Of a DNA stretch of 64,000 nucleotides, positions 9,001 to 18,660 are shown one piece after another. The notes below the pieces were generated by a model. That model did no database searches. It saw only the letters and a program-made list of their open reading frames with translations, and was not told the origin of the DNA. The translations under genes were made by a program, and so were the position numbers. Position 1 is the first letter of the stretch; each line of letters starts with the position of its first letter. The stretch comes from Thermodesulfobacteriota bacterium (GTDB taxonomy: Bacteria; Desulfobacterota; Desulfobacteria; Desulfobacterales; JAUWMJ01): NCBI GenBank assembly GCA_034189135.1, contig JAXHVO010000115.1, forward strand, positions 17,488 to 81,487. The letters are read 5' to 3'.

Positions 9001-10299
9001 ATGAAATTTAAAAAAATTATTTTAACGGTGAATATCTTATTGGCACCTTTTTCATCAGCCTTTGCGGCTGATATGTTAAATTCAGGTGACACTGCATGGA
9101 TTATCGTGGCCACAGCTCTGGTTATGGTGATGACACCGGCGGGTCTGGCGCTCTTCTATGGCGGAATGTCACGGTACAAAAACCTTCTCAATACAATTGC
9201 AATGACTTTTGTTGCCTATTGTCTCGCGAGTGTGATCTGGATGATGTGGGGCTATACCCTGGCATTTGGCTCTGATAAAGGAGGGGTAATAGGTGGTCTG
9301 GAAAATCTGTTTTTAGCCGGAGTCGGTGTGAACAGCCTTACCGGTTCTATTCCGACATATGTCTTTTTACTTTTTCAGATGACGTTTGCCTGTATTACTG
9401 TGGCCCTTGTTCTTGGTTCTATTGTTGACAGAATGAAATTTTCTTCGTGGATTGTTTTCACTGTTTTGTGGATCACCTTCATTTATTGCCCCATTGCCCA
9501 CTGGGTGTGGGGTGGCGGCTGGATGGGGAAAATGGGCGCGCTTGATTTTGCCGGCGGGACGGTGGTGCATATCAATGCCGGTGTGGCCGGCCTCGTTCTT
9601 TCCTTAGTTGTAGGCAAGCGGATCGGATATGGTAAAGAAGCAATGTTTCCCTCTAGTATCGTGTTCACCGGTTTGGGTGCGGCGCTTCTCTGGTTTGGAT
9701 GGTTCGGCTTTAATGCTGGCAGTCAGCTTGCCGCGGACGGCGTTGCCGGGTCCGCTTTCTTGGTTACCAACACTTCTGCTTCCATGGCCGCCCTGTCCTG
9801 GATGTTTACAGAATGGCTGGTAAATAAAAAACCGACCGTACTTGGAATGGCATCCGGAGTGGTTGCCGGGCTGGTTGCAATCACACCTGCAGCAGGGTTT
9901 GTCAACTTGTCCGCATCGATTGTTATCGGACTCGTTGCTGGAGTTCTTGGTTTTTATTCTGTTGCGGTACTCAAGCAAAAAATGGGTTATGATGATTCTT
10001 TAGATGCATTCGGCGTTCACGGCGTATGTGGTATTTGGGGTGCTCTTGCAACCGGAATTTTTGCCAATCCGGCAATAACCGAAGGAGCAAAGGGTCTGAT
10101 TTATGGGAACCCGAAACAGCTTTGGATCCAGTTTGTTTCCATAGTTGCCACAGCGGTTTTCACAGCTGTCGGAACCATCATTGTAATATATGTGACAAAA
10201 TTAATCACCAGCGGCTTAAGAGTAGAAGAGGAAAGCGAAATAATGGGTTTGGACAGCTCCATACATGGTGAGAGAGGGTTTGAAATACAGGAAGTATAA
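9001..10299 (+). CDS. amtB: Ammonium transporter, Amt family
   Basis: 432 residues. A cleavable signal peptide ends near SAFAAD (about residue 23), as in many AmtB proteins. About eleven membrane segments follow. Family motifs include DTAWIIVATALVMVMTP, FYGGM and the C-terminal DAFGVHGVCGIWG with the pore His. It carries NH4+/NH3 across the inner membrane and is gated by the PII protein, whose gene starts 54 bases downstream. The ATG has GGGAGA upstream. Lies 127 bases after glnD; co-transcription with glnD is possible, though no intervening terminator or clear sigma-54 site was seen. Assignment is secure. Confidence 0.97.
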   Translation: MKFKKIILTVNILLAPFSSAFAADMLNSGDTAWIIVATALVMVMTPAGLALFYGGMSRYKNLLNTIAMTFVAYCLASVIWMMWGYTLAFGSDKGGVIGGLENLFLAGVGVNSLTGSIPTYVFLLFQMTFACITVALVLGSIVDRMKFSSWIVFTVLWITFIYCPIAHWVWGGGWMGKMGALDFAGGTVVHINAGVAGLVLSLVVGKRIGYGKEAMFPSSIVFTGLGAALLWFGWFGFNAGSQLAADGVAGSAFLVTNTSASMAALSWMFTEWLVNKKPTVLGMASGVVAGLVAITPAAGFVNLSASIVIGLVAGVLGFYSVAVLKQKMGYDDSLDAFGVHGVCGIWGALATGIFANPAITEGAKGLIYGNPKQLWIQFVSIVATAVFTAVGTIIVIYVTKLITSGLRVEEESEIMGLDSSIHGERGFEIQEV

Positions 10300-10323
10300 A
10301 AGCTCATTATATAGATAGATTAA

Positions 10324-10692
<369 letters not shown>

Positions 10693-10722
10693 TTTACTAC
10701 TTACGTAGTTAGTCTGAAGCTG

Positions 10723-10838
10723 TTTAGGTTGAAGGGGTCAGTAAAGCACGATTGCAGTACTTTAACAGAATGTGATTCTTACATGAAACATGTCTTTAAA
10801 ATGTGCTTTTTCTACCAGTCTTCAGCCTTCAACCTAAA
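10723..10838. repeat. Inverted repeat between glnK and glnA
   Basis: Twelve-base arms TTTAGGTTGAAG (10723-10734) and CTTCAACCTAAA (10827-10838) are exact reverse complements 92 bases apart. The right arm belongs to a family of 'ttcagtcttcaacc' phrases also seen at 48885-48910. It may be a dispersed palindromic repeat rather than a glnA control site. Confidence 0.45.
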
Positions 10839-10881
10839 TGCCTATGCAATTACAATAATTTATTAAAGGAGAAATATTATT

Positions 10882-12294
10882 ATGACAGCAAAACAAGTAT
10901 TAGACATGGTTAAAGAAAAGGATATCAGGGTTGTTGATATCCGCTTTATGGATTTTCCGGGTGTATGGCAGCATTTTACAGTTCCTGTCAGCGAACTGGA
11001 AGAGGCGAGTTTTGAAGACGGATTCGGTTTTGACGGGTCGAGTATCCGTGGGTGGCAGCCGATTCACGCCAGTGATATGCTGGTAGTTCCTGATGCTTCT
11101 ACTGCACAAATAGATCCTTTTTTCAAAGAGCAGACTCTCGTGCTGATAGGCAATATTGTTGATCCGGTGACGAGAGAGTCATACTCTCGTGATCCACGGT
11201 ACATTACCCAAAAGGCCGAAACCTATCTGAAGAGCACCGGAATTGGTGACACCGCATATTTTGGTCCTGAAGCGGAGTTTTTTATCTTTGATAATATCCG
11301 GTTCGAGTCATCAAGCAACAGTTCTTTTTATGAAATTGATTCCATCGAAGGGGTCTGGAATACAGGCAGAGATGAAGATCCCAACCTGGGTTACAAGCCC
11401 AGGCACAAAGAAGGCTATTTCCCGGTTCCTCCCATGGATAAATTTCAGGATCTGAGAACAGAGATGGTGCTGGTTTTAGAGAGCCTGGGCATCGATGTTG
11501 AATGCCAGCACCACGAGGTTGCTACCGCCGGCCAGGCGGAAATTGATATGCGCTTTAAGCCGTTACTTCAGATGGCGGATCAGCTGATGTGGTTCAAATA
11601 TGTTTTGAAAAACGTTGCCCATCGTCACAATCGTACCGTTACTTTCATGCCGAAACCGTTGTTTGAAGACAACGGAACAGGTATGCATACACATATAAGC
11701 ATTTGGAATTCAGATAAACCGCTTTTCGCCGGAGATCAATATGCCGGAGTATCTCAGGAAGCTTTATACGCCATTGGTGGAATTTTAAAGCACTGCAAGG
11801 CCCTTTGTGCCTTTACAAATCCCACCACCAACTCATACAAGAGGCTTGTTCCCGGTTTTGAAGCACCGGTAAATCTGGCCTATTCAAGTCGCAATCGAAG
11901 TGCGGCAATCCGAATTCCCATGTATTCAGCGTCCCCCAAGGCAAAACGGATAGAGTTCAGAACGCCGGATCCCTCCTGTAATGGCTACCTGGCATTTTCC
12001 GCTATGCTTATGGCTGTTATAGACGGTATTCAGAACAAGATGGATCCCGGTGAGCCTCTTGATAAAAACATATACGATCTTCCACCTGAAGAGCTGGCTG
12101 AAGTCGAATCCGCTCCCGGCTCACTGGACGAATCGCTTAATGCATTAAAAGAAGACCACCAGTTTCTGTTAAAAGGGGATGTTTTCACTCAGGATGCTAT
12201 CGACATGTGGATTGAATACAAAACGGAAAACGAAGTCAATCCGGTGAAACTCAGACCTCATCCCCACGAGTTTTTCCTCTATTTTGATATATAG
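10882..12294 (+). CDS. glnA: Glutamine synthetase type I
   Basis: 470 residues, the standard dodecameric GSI-beta length. Motifs: DGSSIRGW near the N-terminus, [10 protein letters not shown], the ATP-binding [10 protein letters not shown], and [10 protein letters not shown] containing Tyr398, the adenylylation target. It condenses glutamate and ammonia to glutamine in the cytoplasm. AAAGGAG lies at suitable distance from the ATG. It follows glnK by 189 bases and ends before a clear hairpin terminator at 12313-12336. The presence of the Tyr site predicts control by GlnE adenylyltransferase encoded elsewhere. No GSII or GSIII features. Confidence 0.98.
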   Translation: MTAKQVLDMVKEKDIRVVDIRFMDFPGVWQHFTVPVSELEEASFEDGFGFDGSSIRGWQPIHASDMLVVPDASTAQIDPFFKEQTLVLIGNIVDPVTRESYSRDPRYITQKAETYLKSTGIGDTAYFGPEAEFFIFDNIRFESSSNSSFYEIDSIEGVWNTGRDEDPNLGYKPRHKEGYFPVPPMDKFQDLRTEMVLVLESLGIDVECQHHEVATAGQAEIDMRFKPLLQMADQLMWFKYVLKNVAHRHNRTVTFMPKPLFEDNGTGMHTHISIWNSDKPLFAGDQYAGVSQEALYAIGGILKHCKALCAFTNPTTNSYKRLVPGFEAPVNLAYSSRNRSAAIRIPMYSASPKAKRIEFRTPDPSCNGYLAFSAMLMAVIDGIQNKMDPGEPLDKNIYDLPPEELAEVESAPGSLDESLNALKEDHQFLLKGDVFTQDAIDMWIEYKTENEVNPVKLRPHPHEFFLYFDI

Positions 12295-12312
12295 TTTGTC
12301 ATCAAAGGGTTT

Positions 12313-12336
12313 AGCCCTCCGTAATTTCGGAGGGCT
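12313..12336 (+). terminator. Terminator after glnA
   Basis: Perfect 9-bp stem AGCCCTCCG / CGGAGGGCT with a six-base loop, 18 bases after the glnA stop, followed by a short T-rich stretch (GATTGCTTTT). Confidence 0.8.
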
Positions 12337-12344
12337 GATTGCTT

Positions 12345-12376
12345 TTGACAACATGATTTGTTATCAATTTATAGTA
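12345..12376 (+). promoter_or_regulatory. Sigma-70-like promoter candidate for asnB
   Basis: TTGACA at 12345-12350 followed at 17-19 bp by TTTATA/TATAGT. It sits just after the glnA terminator and about 140 bases before the asnB start. The -35 is consensus, but the -10 choice is ambiguous. Confidence 0.4.
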
Positions 12377-12514
12377 AGGGTTTTTATTCATATCACTTTT
12401 TCTATTATACCATTGATTCAAATGACTCTATTGAGAATCGAGGCTTTTTAACCATAACGTTAAACCAAAAGCCAGCTATATAGAAGTGGAAAATAGCTTT
12501 CAAACCTATTTGCT

Positions 12515-14506
12515 ATGTGCGGAATAGCGGGAATAATTAATTTTAGCTCTAAAGAAGACATGCAGGATTTACTCAGGCGCATGATCGGTCTTCTCCACCA
12601 CCGGGGTCCGGATGCTTCCGGCATATATGTCGACAGTAACGCCGGGTTGGCCCATGCAAGATTGAGTATCATAGATCTTAGCGGCGGTGTTCAGCCGATT
12701 TATAATGAAGATCAATCTGTGTGGATCGTGTTTAACGGTGAAATATTCAACTACCCTGAACTCCGTGAAGGTTTAATTTTACGGGGTCATCGGTTTTACA
12801 CTCAAACCGATACTGAAGTCATGGTGCACCTGTACGAAGAACAGGGCCCGGAAATGATTAAGAATCTGAATGGCCAGTTTGCCTTTGCTCTGTGGGACCA
12901 AAAAAAGAAAAACCTGATGCTGGGGCGTGACCGCATGGGCATTCGGCCTCTTTTCTATCATCAAAGAAATGGCCGGCTGGTATTCGGTTCTGAAATAAAG
13001 GCATTGTTTGCAGATCCGTTGATTCCTCGAAAGCTTGATACCCAAACGCTTTCAGATATATTTACCTGCTGGACGCCGGTGAATTTTTCCACCCCCTTTG
13101 AGGATATTAAACAGGTTCCCCCCGGCCATTATGCCATGTTCGGCAAAAAGGGTTTCAACATCCATCGCTATTGGAAATTATCTTTCAACAGTCAAAATGA
13201 CGAGAACCCTGATAAGCGGTCCCTTTCAGAATGGACTGAAGAATTAAAAGATCTGCTTCGTGATTCTGCCCGTATCAGGCTGCGCGCAGATGTTCCTGTG
13301 GGAGCTTATCTAAGCGGCGGGCTTGACAGCACCTATACCAGTGCGCTGGTAAAGCAAAATTTCAATAATTTGCTTCGGACTTTCTCAGTAAGCTTTACGG
13401 ACAGCCGTTTTGATGAAACCTCTTTTCAGAAAACTGCGGTTAAAGCTCTCAAAACCGAACACCGGGATATCAGGTGTTCAGAAAAAGATATCGGAGATGT
13501 GTTCCCTCAGGTGATCTGGCATACGGAAGCCCCGATATTAAGGACGGCTCCGGCGCCGCTTTATCATCTTTCAAAACTGGTAAGGGAAAACAACTTCAAG
13601 GTAGTACTAACAGGTGAAGGGGCTGATGAAATATTTGCCGGTTATAATATCTTTAAAGAAGACAGGGTGCGCAGGTTTTGGGCGCGAAATCCTGATTCCG
13701 TCATGCGGCCAATGCTCCTTGAAAGGCTTTATCCTTATATTTTTGCCCGACAAAAAGAAAAGGCAAAAGCATTCTTGGAAGGATTCTTCAAAAGGGGTCT
13801 TTTAGAAACCGACTCGCCCGCTTATTCGCACTTGCTCAGGTGGGAAAATACTTCCAGACTTAAAAATTTTTTTTCTGCTGAGTTACAAAAGGAAACAGAT
13901 AGTCTCAACAGTTTTTTTGATCGGTTTGTTTCAACGTTGCCCTCGGGTTTTATGTCATGGCATCCTTTATCAAGAGCGCAGTACACGGAGGTCAGTCTTT
14001 TCCTTTCAAACTATCTTTTGTCTTCCCAGGGAGATCGCATGGCCATGGCAAATTCTGTTGAAGGGCGCTATCCGTTTCTCGACCATCGCGTGGTAGAGTT
14101 TGCCACACGGGTGCCGCCAGCTTACAGAATGAACGGGCTCAAAGAAAAATTCATTTTAAAACAGGCAGCTCGCGGGATTATACCCACTGAATTAATTGAC
14201 AGACCAAAACAGCCGTATCGTGCCCCCATAAGCAAGTGCTTTTTTCAGGATCAGCCTGTAGATTATGTAGAGGACTTGCTTTGTGAAAGCGCCATCAGGA
14301 AAAACGGCTACTTCGACCCTAAAAAAGTATCACACCTAACAGCGAAATGCCGAGATAAGGACGGGCAGATTTTAAGTGAACGAGAGAATATGGCGCTGGT
14401 AGGAATTCTTTCAACACAGCTTTTAGATCACCAGTTTATAGGAAGCTTTCAGGCTTTTCCGGTTCAAAAGTTGCAGGATGTTAAAATCTTTAACCTTTCA
14501 GATTAA
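12515..14506 (+). CDS. asnB: Asparagine synthetase (glutamine-hydrolysing)
   Basis: 663 residues. Starts MCGIAGI, giving the class-II amidotransferase nucleophile Cys2, with HHRGPD and the following glutaminase residues. The synthetase domain has the PP-loop SGGLDST near residue 268 and the GEGADEIFAGY motif near residue 369. It amidates aspartate using glutamine and ATP. Directly downstream of glnA, whose product it consumes, but behind a terminator. No good ribosome site precedes the ATG, yet Met-Cys start is required by the mechanism. An amidotransferase acting on a sugar or peptide is an alternative, as such paralogs share this layout. Confidence 0.88.
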   Translation: MCGIAGIINFSSKEDMQDLLRRMIGLLHHRGPDASGIYVDSNAGLAHARLSIIDLSGGVQPIYNEDQSVWIVFNGEIFNYPELREGLILRGHRFYTQTDTEVMVHLYEEQGPEMIKNLNGQFAFALWDQKKKNLMLGRDRMGIRPLFYHQRNGRLVFGSEIKALFADPLIPRKLDTQTLSDIFTCWTPVNFSTPFEDIKQVPPGHYAMFGKKGFNIHRYWKLSFNSQNDENPDKRSLSEWTEELKDLLRDSARIRLRADVPVGAYLSGGLDSTYTSALVKQNFNNLLRTFSVSFTDSRFDETSFQKTAVKALKTEHRDIRCSEKDIGDVFPQVIWHTEAPILRTAPAPLYHLSKLVRENNFKVVLTGEGADEIFAGYNIFKEDRVRRFWARNPDSVMRPMLLERLYPYIFARQKEKAKAFLEGFFKRGLLETDSPAYSHLLRWENTSRLKNFFSAELQKETDSLNSFFDRFVSTLPSGFMSWHPLSRAQYTEVSLFLSNYLLSSQGDRMAMANSVEGRYPFLDHRVVEFATRVPPAYRMNGLKEKFILKQAARGIIPTELIDRPKQPYRAPISKCFFQDQPVDYVEDLLCESAIRKNGYFDPKKVSHLTAKCRDKDGQILSERENMALVGILSTQLLDHQFIGSFQAFPVQKLQDVKIFNLSD

Positions 14507-14573
14507 TGACGTTAAAAATTATCAATCGAAATGATTTTTACTTCTTATCGCAGGCTTACTCGTTGCGCATGGT

Positions 14574-15827
14574 TTAACCACTCTCAATTTTACTTTTTTT
14601 TATTATTAAGAAAAAGCAAAATCCGAGTGCGGCCATGACTGCATTGATGCTGAATGCAATGCTGTAGCTTCCGGTGATATCTCGCAGCATACCGCATGCC
14701 CAGTGCGCCAGTATTGCACCCATTCCGTAAAAAGGGGTCCAGGCACCGATAACGGTTCCCATGAGGTCTCTGGGAAAATAGTCACCGGCACATGCCCCGT
14801 AAATGGGAAATGTGACCCCATAGAAAACCGCTAAAATGCCCACTAGAATATACAGAATAATCCAGGATTGACTGACAAACAAAATTCCGGTCAATGCAAT
14901 GGTTATGACAAAATTGGAAATGAGAATGGTTTTTTTTCGCCCCAGATAATCCGAAAGAGGCAGAATGGTCAATACTCCTATAATTTGACAAACACCATGA
15001 ATGGTGGCTAGAAAACTGGCCTTGGAAAGGGGCAACCCCATTTCATATTTGGCAAAGTCCACCATGAAAGTGGTAATGCCGTAGAGGCTGTAAGCGATGC
15101 AAAAATAAGACAAGCCGATCATCCAAAACGGTTTTTGCTTTAATACCTTTTCTATAAATGAGACTTTTTCTGTTCGCACGACTTTTGCTGAATCAACTCT
15201 TTTCGTCTGCCCCCAAGGTTCAAAGCCGGCGGACTCGGGGTTGCTTCTTAGCAACAAGCTGTTAAAGAGGAACATCACCAGGGCGGCTGCTCCGAGAAAA
15301 TACCAGGCAAAGCGCCAGTTAAACTGCTGGACAATCCAGGGGAATGCGGCTCCCATGGTTCCGAATCCCAATCCGTATCCGGTAGAAATGATTCCCAGCG
15401 CGAGTCCCCTTTTTTTAGGGCTGAACCAGCGCTGAACAACGGTAATCACGGGTGTCCACATACCGGTGGCACCAAGACCCACGATAGCGTAAAAAATACA
15501 GGCATCAGGCAGGCTGCGGACGGTACCCATCAGTAATACTCCTGTTCCCAGAATCAGTGAGCAAACGGCAATCACCCGGCGGGCTCCCATCTTGTCGGTG
15601 AGAAACCCGGTGAAAGGCGTCAATGCAAGGTACACAAAAAGATAGGCATTGTAAATGGAACCGCCTGCCGTGCGGCTGAATTCGAGATCACGAATCATCT
15701 CCGGCAGGACCACTCCATAACCGAGCCGAATGGAATAATTAATGAACAGGTTGCAAAAACAGACGGCCAGAATCAACCAGGCCCAGTGTATTCGATAGGT
15801 TTTTTCTGTTTCAGTCAGATTTGACAA
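14574..15827 (-). CDS. MFS transporter, OFA (oxalate/formate antiporter)-like
   Basis: 417 residues with about twelve membrane segments. The signature between segments 2 and 3, TDKMGARRV, and the equivalent DYLGRKK in the second half are those of the major facilitator superfamily. Long stretches resemble the OFA / monocarboxylate carriers, but the substrate cannot be read from sequence. The start is TTG, supported by AAAGGA nine bases upstream. It is convergent with asnB and separated by 180 bases from the TauE cluster, so it is probably its own unit. Inner-membrane location. Confidence 0.85.
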   Translation of the reverse strand: MSNLTETEKTYRIHWAWLILAVCFCNLFINYSIRLGYGVVLPEMIRDLEFSRTAGGSIYNAYLFVYLALTPFTGFLTDKMGARRVIAVCSLILGTGVLLMGTVRSLPDACIFYAIVGLGATGMWTPVITVVQRWFSPKKRGLALGIISTGYGLGFGTMGAAFPWIVQQFNWRFAWYFLGAAALVMFLFNSLLLRSNPESAGFEPWGQTKRVDSAKVVRTEKVSFIEKVLKQKPFWMIGLSYFCIAYSLYGITTFMVDFAKYEMGLPLSKASFLATIHGVCQIIGVLTILPLSDYLGRKKTILISNFVITIALTGILFVSQSWIILYILVGILAVFYGVTFPIYGACAGDYFPRDLMGTVIGAWTPFYGMGAILAHWACGMLRDITGSYSIAFSINAVMAALGFCFFLIIKKSKIESG

Positions 15828-16008
15828 AAAGGTGAGTCCTTTCTAAATGGTTTAGCAACGGAAACATATTTATCACAACTACTATAATGGATTCGTAACC
15901 ACACGCGGTTTTCCATACAGAATATACGCCGCGTTAACATAGTAATACAGGTTTATATTTCAAGGGTTAGCGGGTGTCAATTAGAAACAAGACCTAAATA
16001 AGCTCTAG

Positions 16009-16764
16009 TTACATGAATGCCCGGTGAAGAAGCTTTGCGCTAAATAGCAGGAGCACAACTCCGAAGATGATGCGAATGGTTCTGCCTTTAAGTTTTTCCG
16101 ACATAATGCGTGAGCCGATCTGGCCTCCGGCAAAAGAAAATAGCGCTGCCAGTAAAACAAATTTCCAGTCGATTTCTCCTATGGACACATGGGTGACAAA
16201 CCCGGTGAAAGAAGAAAAACAAACGATAAACATAGATGTTGCAGCCGCACTCTTGGTAGGAATGCCGAGAAAGTAGATAAGGAGGGGTACTATAAATACG
16301 CCGCCGCCAATTCCAAACAGTCCTGCCATAACACCGATCACCAGTCCGATGAGGCCTCCACCAATAATTTTTCTAAGCCGACTCACGCCTTGGTGACGGC
16401 TTTTCACCTGTTTGGAAAAAAGCATCCTTAATGCAGCGAGAAAAATCACTATAGCCATTATCCCCAGGAAAAGCCTTAAATTAATGTGGTGGGTGGTTAA
16501 CGCTCCAAGTGGTGCGCCCAAAGACGAGGTGATGATCAAAGGAAGGGAAACCGGAAAATCGACCATCTTTTTTTGGATGTAGACATAGGTGGCCGAAGCT
16601 GCGGCAATTCCGTTTAAGAAAAGGGAGGCCGAAACAGCCATGGTTTTGGGGAAATCGAGCAATATAAAAAGGGGAGAGAATATCAGCCCTCCTCCCAGAC
16701 CCACCATGGTCAGGATAAAGGAAGAGAGGAAAATAACAAAAAGTAAAACAACAAAATTCATCAA
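16009..16764 (-). CDS. TauE/SafE-family membrane exporter
   Basis: 251 residues with eight predicted membrane segments and the family's duplicated glycine-rich motif: GLGGGLIFSPLFI in the first half and GIGGGVFIVPLLIY in the second. Family members move sulfite, sulfonates or similar small anions across the inner membrane. It starts seven bases after the trmO stop, at the end of a minus-strand operon with a kinase and NtrC-type regulator. A second, larger TauE (21327-23030) lies at the other end of the cluster. Substrate is inferred only from the family. Confidence 0.85.
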   Translation of the reverse strand: MMNFVVLLFVIFLSSFILTMVGLGGGLIFSPLFILLDFPKTMAVSASLFLNGIAAASATYVYIQKKMVDFPVSLPLIITSSLGAPLGALTTHHINLRLFLGIMAIVIFLAALRMLFSKQVKSRHQGVSRLRKIIGGGLIGLVIGVMAGLFGIGGGVFIVPLLIYFLGIPTKSAAATSMFIVCFSSFTGFVTHVSIGEIDWKFVLLAALFSFAGGQIGSRIMSEKLKGRTIRIIFGVVLLLFSAKLLHRAFM

Positions 16765-16771
16765 TCAGTTC

Positions 16772-17257
16772 CTAGGTGGCAAACCTGCCGTCATCTTGAG
16801 TATTTTTGACTTTATTCGCTTTTTTCTCAATCCATCCAATCCGGTCCGCTTTTCTTATATCAAACTCAGGGATATACGGTTTGATATCCAACAGGGGAGT
16901 CTGGTCCACCACATCGATATCTTCTATATGAAGCACCGCGTCGTTTATCCTGACAAGACGTACAACCGATACTCCTATGGGATTGGGTCGTGCCGGGGCT
17001 CTGGTGGCAAACAGGCCGTGAAGCTGATTATCTAAAAAGGGCTTTACTTTTAACTTATACTCTTTTGCCAGATGAAAAAGGTAAATTAGTATGATATGGG
17101 AAAACCCTTCAAGATCTGCAAGACCTTCAGCATACTCTGAAAATACTTCAACTTCAGCCTTCATCCCGCCAGACCCGGCCGGCTGGATCGGCGTTCCCGC
17201 AGGTGTTTTAAAGGGAGTGCGTATTCTTCCGATCGGTGTATATTCTATTTTTTTCAA
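16772..17257 (-). CDS. trmO: tRNA m6t6A37 methyltransferase TrmO (TsaA/YaeB family)
   Basis: 161 residues, a beta-barrel TsaA-type domain. Recognised by the N-terminal IGRIRTPFKTPAGTP and the central block TRAPARPNPIGVS that binds S-adenosylmethionine. TrmO N6-methylates t6A37 in tRNA-Thr. Some TsaA-like proteins have other roles, and this one lacks the longer C-terminal extension of E. coli YaeB, so the exact substrate is open. It is embedded between the regulator gene (3-base gap) and a TauE exporter (7-base gap), an odd place for a tRNA enzyme. Confidence 0.8.
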   Translation of the reverse strand: MKKIEYTPIGRIRTPFKTPAGTPIQPAGSGGMKAEVEVFSEYAEGLADLEGFSHIILIYLFHLAKEYKLKVKPFLDNQLHGLFATRAPARPNPIGVSVVRLVRINDAVLHIEDIDVVDQTPLLDIKPYIPEFDIRKADRIGWIEKKANKVKNTQDDGRFAT

Positions 17258-17260
17258 CGT

Positions 17261-18652
17261 TTATTTCCTGAAAGGTTCGGCTTTCATCCCGTAACGACGC
17301 ATAATTTGTTGAAGTGCCTGACGTTCAAGTCCGCAAAGTCGTGCAGCCTGTGTCACATTTCCTTTGCTGGTTGTCAAAAGGTTGCCGATAAAATCGGCGT
17401 TAAACTGCTTTAACACCTGTTCTTTTGCATCTTTATATGAGACATCTTGAAAGGTTCTTCCGGTGAAAGCGTTGTTTTTGGTAATCTTTGTAAAGCCAAC
17501 ATCACGGGGTGTAATTTCGTCGGTGCTGGAAAATAATATGCCTTGCATAATAAGATTTTCCATTTCTCTGACATTCCCCTCCCAGGTCTGCTGCATAAAA
17601 ATCTCCATGAGTTCCGTGGATATTTTATTCACCGATTTTTCCATTTTTTTGCTGTGCTTTTCCAGCAGGTGATTGGCGATAAGGGGGATATCCTCTCGAT
17701 GTTTTCTGAGCGGAGGCAACTCCAAAGGAAGTACATTCAGTCTATAAAAAAAATCCTGCCTGAACTCGGTATTTTTTATCTTTTTCTCAAGATTCCGGTT
17801 GGTAGAAGAGATGATGCGCACATCCACCTCAAAGGTTCTGGTATCGCCTAAAGGTTTAATCTCTTTTTCCTGCAAGACCCGAAGCAGTTTAGTTTGGATG
17901 GTGGGGCTGATATCCCCAATTTCATCAAGGAATATGGTTCCCCTGTGGGCCGCCTGGAAAAGACCTGTTTTATTATGGGTGGCATGGGTGAACGCTCCCT
18001 TTTTATAGCCAAAAAGCTCACTTTCAAGTATGTTTTCCGGTACCGTTGGGCAATTAACCGCAATAAAAGGTCCTGATCGGCGATTACTTAATGAGTGTAT
18101 GGCTCTGGCGGAAAGGTCTTTTCCTGTCCCTGATTCACCGGTGATAAGAACCGTCAGATCTGTTTTTGCCACCATCCGAATGGTCTCATACACCCGTTGC
18201 ATTTTTGTACTCTTACCTACCAGATTTTGAAACACATCACCTTCGCGGCATTCTTTCTGGAGTCTGATGTTTTCCATAAGCAGGCTGCTTCTTTCCAGAG
18301 CTTTTTCCAGCCGCAGCACAAGCGCATCATGATCAAAGGGCTTGGTAATAAAATCATAAGCACTTCTTTTCATGGCCTTGACAGCCATTTCTATATCGCC
18401 GTGGCCGGTCATCATTACCACCGTAAGATCAGGATTTTCTCTTTTTATCAACTCAAGAAGTTCCAGACCGTTCATACCCGGCATTTTTATATCGGCTAAA
18501 ACCAGGTCAAACATTTTTCTTTCAAGTAACTGCAGAGCCTCTTCTCCTGATAGCGCTGTTTCAACCGTGCAGTTTAAATCCGGCTCCAGACTTCGCTTTA
18601 AAAGCTGGAGCATGTCCATCTCGTCATCAACTATTAAAATAGATCGTTTCAT
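17261..18652 (-). CDS. NtrC-family response regulator with altered GAFTGA loop
   Basis: 463 residues from ATG 18652; a GTG at 18664 overlaps the upstream kinase stop and is an alternative. Receiver domain (IDVDDE-type acidic pocket ILIVDDE, phospho-Asp in LADIKMPGMNG), AAA+ domain with Walker A GESGTGKD, Walker [11 protein letters not shown] and R-finger region, then a Fis-type HTH (GNVTQAARLCGLERQALQQI). The sigma-54 contact loop reads GAFTHA, with His in place of the second Gly. It pairs with the membrane kinase just upstream. A sigma-54 promoter lies in the same cluster at 23652-23667. Whether the loop variant still works with sigma-54 is unknown. Confidence 0.9.
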   Translation of the reverse strand: MKRSILIVDDEMDMLQLLKRSLEPDLNCTVETALSGEEALQLLERKMFDLVLADIKMPGMNGLELLELIKRENPDLTVVMMTGHGDIEMAVKAMKRSAYDFITKPFDHDALVLRLEKALERSSLLMENIRLQKECREGDVFQNLVGKSTKMQRVYETIRMVAKTDLTVLITGESGTGKDLSARAIHSLSNRRSGPFIAVNCPTVPENILESELFGYKKGAFTHATHNKTGLFQAAHRGTIFLDEIGDISPTIQTKLLRVLQEKEIKPLGDTRTFEVDVRIISSTNRNLEKKIKNTEFRQDFFYRLNVLPLELPPLRKHREDIPLIANHLLEKHSKKMEKSVNKISTELMEIFMQQTWEGNVREMENLIMQGILFSSTDEITPRDVGFTKITKNNAFTGRTFQDVSYKDAKEQVLKQFNADFIGNLLTTSKGNVTQAARLCGLERQALQQIMRRYGMKAEPFRK

Positions 18653-18660
18653 ATATAGAT

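Noticed and set aside
10693..10881. Sigma-54 promoter before glnA
   Set aside because: The sequence AAGCACGATTGCAG resembles one but has the wrong spacing between GG/GC positions.
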